Below, piece after piece: positions 57,661-64,000 of a stretch of DNA of 64,000 nt (the first letter of the stretch is position 1; every line of letters starts with the position of its first letter). The notes under the pieces are model-generated. The model did no database searches, was not told where the DNA came from, and saw nothing but the letters and a program-made list of their open reading frames with translations. The stretch covers positions 13,625 through 77,624 of the forward strand of contig CAJUSR010000019.1 in NCBI GenBank assembly GCA_910588855.1, in the 5' to 3' direction. The position numbers were made by a program, and so were the translations under genes. Origin of the DNA: an uncultured Kineothrix sp. (lineage in GTDB: Bacteria > Bacillota > Clostridia > Lachnospirales > Lachnospiraceae).

Positions 57661-60603
57661 TCAGTTTTTTATCCTTTCGTATAAAGTCTTCATATTCTTT
57701 TTCATCGACGTTTCCAAAAGCCCCTCCGCTTCCGCTATACACAGGGTATGCAGCAACATTTCTTTCTTGTAATATTCCATAAACCTCGTTACGGAATTTT
57801 CATCCACTTCTACCACCTTTTCAAAAAATTCCAGAATATCCAACAGTTCCATAATATCCGTGGTAAGGTAATGGGAATGCACCCCTTCCCCTGCTTCTTG
57901 TATCTGCACCGATACCTCCGGGCTATTCCTCCTGCCTTTCCCAGCCTGATACAACGCCAACGCCAGAGGGTAATTTTCCGTCTTCCCATAAAATTCTTTT
58001 ATCAGCATTTCCCGGAACTTAGCCATCATATAACCGCTGTCGACAAAAGCTCCTCTTACCAGCTCCACTGCAAATTGCTGGTATCTCTCCGTTTCCTCTT
58101 CTGCTGCCTCTTTCTCTTTTGTCTCCACCACAAGCACAAAAGAAAGCTTTCCGTCCCTATAAGCCGCCTGTAAAAAAATTTCCTGCAAGCCCTCCGCTTC
58201 TAACAACTGCTTACAAAAGTCTTCCTCTCCGGACAGTTCATCCAAAAGCCCGCTGAGAGAAATCTCTGCTACCTCCATCCCCCTTTCTTCCAATTCCTGC
58301 TTTTTGTTTTTCTGCGATAGCATCAGCAAAATACTTCCGCTTCCGCTAATCTGGCTTTTTCTGATTTGATAATTCTCTTCCCGGTAAATATGCCGCAGCA
58401 GACGCTCGTTTGCACTAATGATGACGGCCTCAAAGTGGGCATCATCCTGCACCTTTGCGCTGATTTCTTTCAACTTGCGCATATTTAATTCCTGATTGTT
58501 CCACTTGGACAAAACCGCGCCTCCCCCGTTCTGGATGCGCTGCAAAGTATCCCACAAAACCTCTATATGATTCCTGCCGGTCTGCAGAAAACCCATCTGC
58601 TCCTTTAAATCAAAGTTCCCCAGCTTTCTTCTTACTTCATTGGGTTCCTGAACATATCTGACCATTTTGCTGGAATTGTAGATAACATCCGTATCCGCAA
58701 AAAACAGCAAATCGCATCCTTCCAGCAAATCTTTGATTTCCAGCTCATTCCCGCCGTTTACATACTTCCCCTTGATAAACCGGAAATAAACACCCGGGTC
58801 TCCCATCCCCCTATGATACAATCTTTCCAGTTCCCGTTTCAGCTCCCTTTCCCTTATACTGACTATTTGAATCGTAATCCTGCTTAAAAGACAGGTTTTT
58901 CCATTCACCAGTTTCTGCAGCCTGCGGAGCAGGAAAGGAAGCCCCTGGAAATCATCCAAGTCCACAATGCTGACAGACAGCGTTCCCAGATAAGGGTTCT
59001 GGACAATATATTCCTCAATGACACTGTTTAGCAGCCGGAAATTTACCGGCGAATTAGCGCCCCTGCTTTCTTTTTCATAAAACAGAATCTTCCCCGGTTC
59101 CCGGATGCTGGTATAATCCAGTTGATACAACTTATGCCCTTTTTGCAAAAAACGGATGGGAAACCAGAGCTTCTCCTGTTCTACCATAAAAGACGGGATA
59201 TCCGATATGGCCTCCAGCCCTTCCATTTCCTGATAAGCCGCTTCATACAGTCCTTTTAACCGGAGGAAATACAAACCAACAGCCGGATGGTAAAAAGGCA
59301 TCTCCATCCGCCCTTTTTCTTCCTTACAAAACAACATCTGGAACGCTTCAACGATTTCCGTATTTTCACACAAATGGTTCATCGCCTCATCCATTAAGAG
59401 CCATCCCATCGCTGCAAAATATGCGGACACGAACCTTTCTTGATTTTCACAATATTGGGAAAGCATTACAGGGGTAATTTCCCGGTAATCCCCCCTTTCC
59501 ACCGCTTGGTCAAAAGCGGAAAGAAGTTCTGCCAGATGGGATTTCCATTTTTCCTTCTTTTCTTTCAAAATCCCATACCCTTCTACCAGCTCAAACAAAT
59601 CCTCTATTTTTTTCCTGCATTCCGACAGTTCCTGTTTCTCTACCGCAAATATTTCTTTTGCTTTTGCAAAGGAACCGCCCCTTCCGTCGGATTCCTCCTG
59701 TTCTTCCTTCCAGCAGGCCTTGATTTCCTTCTCTGCAGAAACAATATCCCACCCCGCTTCTTTCAGGCACATATCATAGGAATAGCTATAAATATGTTCC
59801 TCTTGTACCGGTTCTTTTTTCTGCTTTTTCCCAGTCTTTTTATAGCGGAAATATTCCTCCACCCATTCAAATTCCGATTCTTTGATAAACTTCTCCAGCT
59901 TATCCTTTCCCAGTGCGGATATCATTTGCTTCCGCAGCTTCTCCGGCATATTTTTATCTTCCAAAGCCTTTTCCAGCCTTTGACGCACAATATCCGGCTT
60001 GGAATACCGGATTTGCCGTTTTAGCCTTCCTTTATTCAGCCCATCGCCTTTTGTCCTCCATATACCGAACCGGTTCACATTATCGTTAATTTTTCTTCTG
60101 GAAAAGCTAATGCAATCTCCTTCTTTGGAAATGCAATCCCCTAAATATTCCATCAATTCCCCGATATCCACCGGTATGTTCTGCACCAAAGTATAGACAT
60201 ACTCTTCCAAAGTTCCGTCTCTGTCCGTAATTTCAAATGTCTGAACCAGCAGTTTCCATAACCGTTTCTTGTCATCCGGTATTATCGGATATTCGATAAA
60301 GTCTTTTAACGAATCAATTCTTCTTATGGAATCCGAGCAAAGCAGCACCAGCTTCTTCACCTCTCCGTCATTCCGGTACCGTACAGCATCCGCATAATCT
60401 TCCTGTTCCGCCCGGACGAACCGGCATCCCTCTACCGGCAGCAAATACTCATCCGGCAGCATTTCCGCGTTGATATCCGTAATTGCTATAAATACTTCTT
60501 CTTTTCCGTCCGTCAATTCCCGGATATAGGCAGACAAATATTTCGCCGTTAGTCGAAAAATCTCCTTATCCTTATCCTTATCTTTGCCTTTATCTTCTTT
60601 CAT
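57661..60603 (-). CDS. Large protein of unknown family (980 residues)
   Basis: I do not recognise a family. It starts with a Lys/Asp run (MKEDKGKDKDKDKE); the middle (about 180-330) is helical and charged; the region PYLGTLSVSIVDLDDFQGLPFLLRRL and CDLLFFADTDVIYNSSKMV (about 560-680) has an alternating strand-helix pattern. That part recalls the non-ATPase portions of large HerA/DptH-type restriction proteins, but no Walker A motif is seen, so this is only a guess. It overlaps the 536-residue protein gene by four bases (ATGA) and has GGGAG upstream. Confidence 0.75.
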   Translation of the reverse strand: MKEDKGKDKDKDKEIFRLTAKYLSAYIRELTDGKEEVFIAITDINAEMLPDEYLLPVEGCRFVRAEQEDYADAVRYRNDGEVKKLVLLCSDSIRRIDSLKDFIEYPIIPDDKKRLWKLLVQTFEITDRDGTLEEYVYTLVQNIPVDIGELMEYLGDCISKEGDCISFSRRKINDNVNRFGIWRTKGDGLNKGRLKRQIRYSKPDIVRQRLEKALEDKNMPEKLRKQMISALGKDKLEKFIKESEFEWVEEYFRYKKTGKKQKKEPVQEEHIYSYSYDMCLKEAGWDIVSAEKEIKACWKEEQEESDGRGGSFAKAKEIFAVEKQELSECRKKIEDLFELVEGYGILKEKKEKWKSHLAELLSAFDQAVERGDYREITPVMLSQYCENQERFVSAYFAAMGWLLMDEAMNHLCENTEIVEAFQMLFCKEEKGRMEMPFYHPAVGLYFLRLKGLYEAAYQEMEGLEAISDIPSFMVEQEKLWFPIRFLQKGHKLYQLDYTSIREPGKILFYEKESRGANSPVNFRLLNSVIEEYIVQNPYLGTLSVSIVDLDDFQGLPFLLRRLQKLVNGKTCLLSRITIQIVSIRERELKRELERLYHRGMGDPGVYFRFIKGKYVNGGNELEIKDLLEGCDLLFFADTDVIYNSSKMVRYVQEPNEVRRKLGNFDLKEQMGFLQTGRNHIEVLWDTLQRIQNGGGAVLSKWNNQELNMRKLKEISAKVQDDAHFEAVIISANERLLRHIYREENYQIRKSQISGSGSILLMLSQKNKKQELEERGMEVAEISLSGLLDELSGEEDFCKQLLEAEGLQEIFLQAAYRDGKLSFVLVVETKEKEAAEEETERYQQFAVELVRGAFVDSGYMMAKFREMLIKEFYGKTENYPLALALYQAGKGRRNSPEVSVQIQEAGEGVHSHYLTTDIMELLDILEFFEKVVEVDENSVTRFMEYYKKEMLLHTLCIAEAEGLLETSMKKNMKTLYERIKN

Positions 60604-62210
60604 AGTAATTTAAATTCTCCCTTTTTTTCCGGCAGCGTTACCACATAACCGCTGTCAGATAACCGGATGAGGCAATTGACCTGATCCAATGTTTCCAAAA
60701 AAGCCTGTTCATTCCTGCTAAATTCCTGCTGTTTTACACGGATTTTGTACTTTTGTACCAGCCGCTCCGTTTTGCTGCATTTTCGGATATAAATCCCGTA
60801 ATTATCTTCCAAATGTTTTATAAAATCATCCAAAAAGGCAAATTCCACATCCTTTTTGGTCGTCAGATATAGCCTTACCAAAAAAGCGGTCAATTCACCG
60901 GATAATGCAAAATACTTATATTTGGAACGGGTTGCCGGATATACAAACCCAATTTCCTTCCCGCTGCCCTGCAATACGCCAAAAATCCTTGTTTGGTTTG
61001 TTCCCGATATTTTCCCTGTCAACTGCATATAGTAATCCACAAATGCTTCCACGGACAATTTTAAGCTTTCCCCCATCTGCAAATGAAAAACATCCCCTGC
61101 CTTTTGGTTCAGCCTTTCATCATTCCGGTAATTCGCGTCAAAAACCCGGTTCAAATATTCCTTTAACGGTACATCCCCGATGTGGATAGCCCCATTCCGG
61201 TTGCTGACTACAATAAAAGTCTCCTTTCCCTGTTCTGCATCATTGATTCCATCCCTTTTTCTGCTTTCCTGTCCTATTCCGCTTCCATCCGCATTTCTGT
61301 TGTCCTGCCCTATCCTGTTCCCGTCCGCATTTCCGGCTTCTTCTCCTGCTTCTTTTTCCCTTTGTTCCATAACCCTTCCTACATAAAAGCCGGACAATAA
61401 ATCCGAGAAGCTATCCCGGAATGACTGGTAATTAGACGTACAGGCACGATGCAGCCCGCCATCGTTCAATCCGCTGTCAGTAGAGCCTTTGCATAATAAA
61501 ACAGGCATCCCTGACGTCTCCGGCCTTACCCGGTGGATAAAATAGAATACCACATACATAGTCAGCAGCATGGCCAAATCATCCAGCCTTTTATAAAAAT
61601 CCTGCCCGGTGAAATAGGGATGTGTCAGCAGGGAATGTAAATCCTTATAAAACCGCCTTCCCAACTTTTTAAAAAAAGGTTCTTCCCTTAGTTTTTCAAA
61701 ACCTCCGGGTTCTTTTACCTTGTCCTTCCGCCCCTTTTCAATACCGCAAAACCGCCTCACAATATCATAGATTCCGGTAGAATCCCCATATAAATATTGA
61801 TACAATTCCTCCCGTATCCGTTCCTCTTCGGAAGGTTTCCCGCCGCTAAGGGCCAAATGATAGAGCAGATGGCGCAAATTCACATTGGCACTTCCCAGCA
61901 TGTCCAGAGAAAGGGGCATATATATCTTCTCTTTCCCACTCTTAATCCCCGATAACATCTCTCTTCCCGTAAAATATTGGAGAAATTTTTCAAAAGAACG
62001 CTCCAAATCCTTTTTCACTTCAGAATTGCTTTCCTGACAGACTAATATCCCCTGTTCTTCAAAAAAAGAAAATGTATAATCGTCCTCTTCATGGCTCCGC
62101 GCTTCAAAGAAATCAGCAAGAAAATTATTCAACAATAAATATTTTGGTGTTTCAGACGCAGAAACACCTACAAGAGCCGTCAATGCCTCATTTTTCATTT
62201 TAATAACCAT
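60600..62210 (-). CDS. Protein of unknown family (536 residues) in the five-gene operon
   Basis: No family is recognised. The N-terminal half holds RHLLYHLALSGG and FYKDLHSLLTHPYFTGQDFYKRLDDLAML and is largely helical (quoted in part: SLLTHPYFTGQDFYKRL). A conserved-looking CKGSTDSGLNDGGLHRACT follows. Between about 290 and 325 lies a hydrophilic insert with two 12-residue units, NADGNRIGQDNR and NADGSGIGQESR. Its place after an NTPase gene resembles DptG after DptF, without proven similarity. The start is ambiguous: 62210 (MVIKM) or 62198. Confidence 0.75.
   Translation of the reverse strand: MVIKMKNEALTALVGVSASETPKYLLLNNFLADFFEARSHEEDDYTFSFFEEQGILVCQESNSEVKKDLERSFEKFLQYFTGREMLSGIKSGKEKIYMPLSLDMLGSANVNLRHLLYHLALSGGKPSEEERIREELYQYLYGDSTGIYDIVRRFCGIEKGRKDKVKEPGGFEKLREEPFFKKLGRRFYKDLHSLLTHPYFTGQDFYKRLDDLAMLLTMYVVFYFIHRVRPETSGMPVLLCKGSTDSGLNDGGLHRACTSNYQSFRDSFSDLLSGFYVGRVMEQREKEAGEEAGNADGNRIGQDNRNADGSGIGQESRKRDGINDAEQGKETFIVVSNRNGAIHIGDVPLKEYLNRVFDANYRNDERLNQKAGDVFHLQMGESLKLSVEAFVDYYMQLTGKISGTNQTRIFGVLQGSGKEIGFVYPATRSKYKYFALSGELTAFLVRLYLTTKKDVEFAFLDDFIKHLEDNYGIYIRKCSKTERLVQKYKIRVKQQEFSRNEQAFLETLDQVNCLIRLSDSGYVVTLPEKKGEFKLL
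61258..61329 (-). repeat. 36-bp coding tandem repeat (two copies)
   Basis: 61258-61293 and 61294-61329 encode NADGSGIGQESR and NADGNRIGQDNR. The unit length is the same 36 bases as in rho, but the sequence is unrelated. Confidence 0.8.
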
Positions 62211-62230
62211 GCCTTTCCCTCAGCCTGCAA
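62196..62230 (-). repeat. Start-site leader repeat, copy 3 (MVIKM type)
   Basis: On the minus strand TTGCAGGCTGAGGG, AAAGG and ATGGTTATTAAAATG cover the ribosome site and first codons of the 536-residue protein gene. It differs at three of 35 positions from the copy at 7115-7150. Confidence 0.65.
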
Positions 62231-62279
62231 GCATTGGAACACCGGTGCAAAGTTGAGAGCAGAAAATTTATGTTTCAGA

Positions 62280-63845
62280 TTAAGCCTCTGCTTCCTTTTC
62301 AATCATCACCTTTGTGCTGTTCCCAAATAAAAAGAGGTTCTGCTGTTTTAATTCCAGGCTGAAATTTATATAATCCTTCCGTTTTGCTTCATCGAACCGG
62401 ATATGTGCTTTCCGGTAAGCATCCGGCATGGAATGCAGCACCTTCCGGTAAAAAGTATTCACCGCATATTCCTCCATAGAAATACCATTCCTATCCATAT
62501 GGTAATCGTCGGCCGCCATCAAAAGAAAACGGAATAACGGATAGTCAATCAGCATACTTTCCTCCCGCAGCCTGTTCCCTTCCATATAAACATAACTGAG
62601 GAAAAACCTGTTTTCCTGCCCTGCCGGCAAAATCCCGCTGCCCCTGTTTTGTAAATCCAAGTCGTATCGCTTCCATACGGTTTCTATATTACTGCTAATA
62701 TCAAATTCCGTCTGAATACACCCGTCAAATATGCTGGGCGTATCCGCCACCGTCATTTTTAAATTGGTATTCCCCGCTCGGGTAATCTTGCTCAAGCCAA
62801 GCTTTAACTTGACCAGGTTCCTATCGCTTGTATCCATAGTGCTGACAAAATAGGGCGCCCTGCCATTGATAATATTTAATACCGAGCGAAATTCCGTCAA
62901 ATAATCCGCATATAGAAGCGCATATCTTTCTTCTGCTTTTATGTCGCCCTGCTCAAAAAAATTTTTCCGTTTTTCTATAATACATTCTTCCCTGCTGCCA
63001 TATTGTCTGTTCGCATCCCTCGTCCTTGCCTTTGCCGGATCCAGACAACAGAACTTTTGCAGCCTAAGATCGCCTGTTACGTCAAAAATCTGATAATAGC
63101 GGAATCTATCCTGCTCTTTTTCCTTTTTACGCATTTCACAATCATGCCCAAATGTGACCATATAAGAAATCAATGAAAGCAGTTCCCGGAATGTAATATG
63201 GCCGCCGGTCAGATAAACGGCATCGCAAAGGACTCGCAGCCCTTCCATGCCTTTATCCATCAAACCTATCAAGTTCTCTTTGTAAACGCAGTTCCCCCTA
63301 TAAGGGCAATCCGCTTCCCCGCATTCGCTATTCCTGTCAAATGCAAGGAAGGAAGCTGCAATATCTTGGAAAAGCTGCTTATCCGCCGCCAAATTCCTCC
63401 GCTCAAAGTTAACGATTAGCATATCATCTCTTCCTGCTTTCAGTTCTTCAAGCAACTCCGGGCAATACTGCAAAACTGTCTTTGTAAAAATGCCGATATT
63501 GGCCGCCAATATATATTTCTCTTCGCTCTTCCCCTCGAGCAAATCTTTTATTTTTTTCATCAAGCCTTTTTTTTCATCATCCCTTACTGCTGAAAAATCC
63601 ATACAAACCTGAAAACCATGTTTTTGCAGCACATCATTCAGGTTACGCATCAACCTCGTTTTCCCATCCCCCGCTTCGCCAGTCAGCAAAATAAATTTAA
63701 GCCCGGAAATCCTTTCCCGTATTTCCTTCTCCTGCGGCAACATAATATTGAAGTCGTCCTCATTCCGCTCATCCATCATAAACGAATGCCCTTCATAACC
63801 TCCGCAATATTTTACCAACTGGAAAACCTTTTCTTTTACATTCAT
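62280..63845 (-). CDS. P-loop NTPase, first gene of the five-gene operon
   Basis: 521 residues from ATG 63845 (GAGGA, 10 bases). Walker A is LLTGEAGDGKTRLMRNL (about 47-63). MLIVNFERRNL (about 142-152) may stand at Walker B, though the acidic residue differs. A cysteine cluster CGEADCPYRGNC (about 177-188) may bind zinc. The rest is helical. Size and layout resemble DptF of phosphorothioation-dependent restriction, but I cannot confirm this by eye. A promoter lies 45 bases upstream, so it leads the operon. Confidence 0.8.
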   Translation of the reverse strand: MNVKEKVFQLVKYCGGYEGHSFMMDERNEDDFNIMLPQEKEIRERISGLKFILLTGEAGDGKTRLMRNLNDVLQKHGFQVCMDFSAVRDDEKKGLMKKIKDLLEGKSEEKYILAANIGIFTKTVLQYCPELLEELKAGRDDMLIVNFERRNLAADKQLFQDIAASFLAFDRNSECGEADCPYRGNCVYKENLIGLMDKGMEGLRVLCDAVYLTGGHITFRELLSLISYMVTFGHDCEMRKKEKEQDRFRYYQIFDVTGDLRLQKFCCLDPAKARTRDANRQYGSREECIIEKRKNFFEQGDIKAEERYALLYADYLTEFRSVLNIINGRAPYFVSTMDTSDRNLVKLKLGLSKITRAGNTNLKMTVADTPSIFDGCIQTEFDISSNIETVWKRYDLDLQNRGSGILPAGQENRFFLSYVYMEGNRLREESMLIDYPLFRFLLMAADDYHMDRNGISMEEYAVNTFYRKVLHSMPDAYRKAHIRFDEAKRKDYINFSLELKQQNLFLFGNSTKVMIEKEAEA

Positions 63846-63888
63846 ACCGTACAAATCCTCTTTTGCACTCTTTCTCTGTTACCTTCTT

Positions 63889-63917
63889 ATTTTATCATAT
63901 TGGATAGAGCAAGTAAA
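63889..63917 (-). promoter_or_regulatory. Candidate promoter of the five-gene operon
   Basis: On the minus strand TTTACT (63917-63912) and TAAAAT (63894-63889) are 17 bp apart, 44 bases before the NTPase start. Confidence 0.5.
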
Positions 63918-64000
63918 TTCATTCTTTCCGGCTGCCGCCTTTCTACTGTAGGATTACAATACATGTGTTACAACTGAATAAATAAAAAGCAGGGATACTG
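63918..64000. other. Upstream edge of the window
   Basis: These 83 bases are intergenic as far as can be seen. They contain CGGCTGCCGCC and ACATGTGTTACAAC, with no gene or clear terminator. Confidence 0.4.

Noticed and set aside
60600..63845. Firm assignment of the NTPase and its neighbour as DptF and DptG
   Set aside because: Only order and size resemble Dpt; no diagnostic motif could be confirmed by eye, no dnd genes are seen, and the third protein lacks the expected ATPase motif.

Overview
The window looks like a chromosomal segment of a Lachnospiraceae-type gut Clostridia (low-to-moderate GC Firmicutes). The reasons are strong AGGAGG-type ribosome sites, the order rho-rpmE-DUF1385-prmC-prfA, an iron-sulfur L-serine dehydratase split into two genes, DUF4364 and DUF5722 proteins, GHKL/LytTR and YesM/YesN sensor pairs, and a mannose-family PTS. 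Almost everything is on the minus strand; only a short block (32856-35851) runs on the plus strand. No rRNA, tRNA, CRISPR array, transposase or phage gene was seen.

Layout. 1-14911 (minus): an S8 subtilase cut by the window edge; an HD-GYP regulator with a FapA-like protein; an M18 aminopeptidase; a DUF2156 protein; sdaAA-sdaAB; GNAT-nth-recQ; and a GHKL/LytTR two-component pair followed by a small membrane protein. 15387-26517: a glycan locus with YesN/YesM regulators, ABC importer, PIG-L deacetylase, GH65 phosphorylase and HAD phosphatase. 26728-32503: translation and transcription housekeeping genes, including a Rho with a long repetitive N-terminal insertion. 32856-35851 (plus): a 49-residue Gln/Asn-rich peptide, malic enzyme, a radical SAM protein and DUF4364. 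35848-42029: STM4012- and STM4011-type radical SAM genes (the latter fused to a HAD domain), rarA and a DUF5722 glycosidase-like protein. 42371-51609: a mannose-family PTS for an acetylated amino sugar with NagA and YdjC/ChbG deacetylases, an M28-fold protein that has lost its metal ligands, a PRD regulator and a Cof phosphatase. 51672-54556: STM4013, STM4014 and STM4015 homologues, completing the uncharacterised STM4011-4015 set about 10 kb from its radical SAM partners. 54721-63845: a compact five-gene operon (P-loop NTPase, two large proteins of unknown family, a MinD/ParA-type ATPase with a charged repeat tail, and an HD protein with a zinc ribbon). I cannot assign this operon to a known system, and it is the best candidate for something undescribed.

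Between genes there are several dispersed small elements: a terminator-linked hairpin repeat with a conserved tail (six sites), a leader with interleaved stems that could form a pseudoknot in front of three unrelated genes (with one compensatory base change), a start-codon leader shared by three unrelated genes, a GC-rich hairpin repeat that supplies the last residues of RecQ, a long imperfect palindrome at 1085-1280, and a 14-bp tandem repeat. Start codons were moved from the longest frame where a ribosome site supported it; this is noted per gene. All family names come from reading the translated sequences, without database searches.
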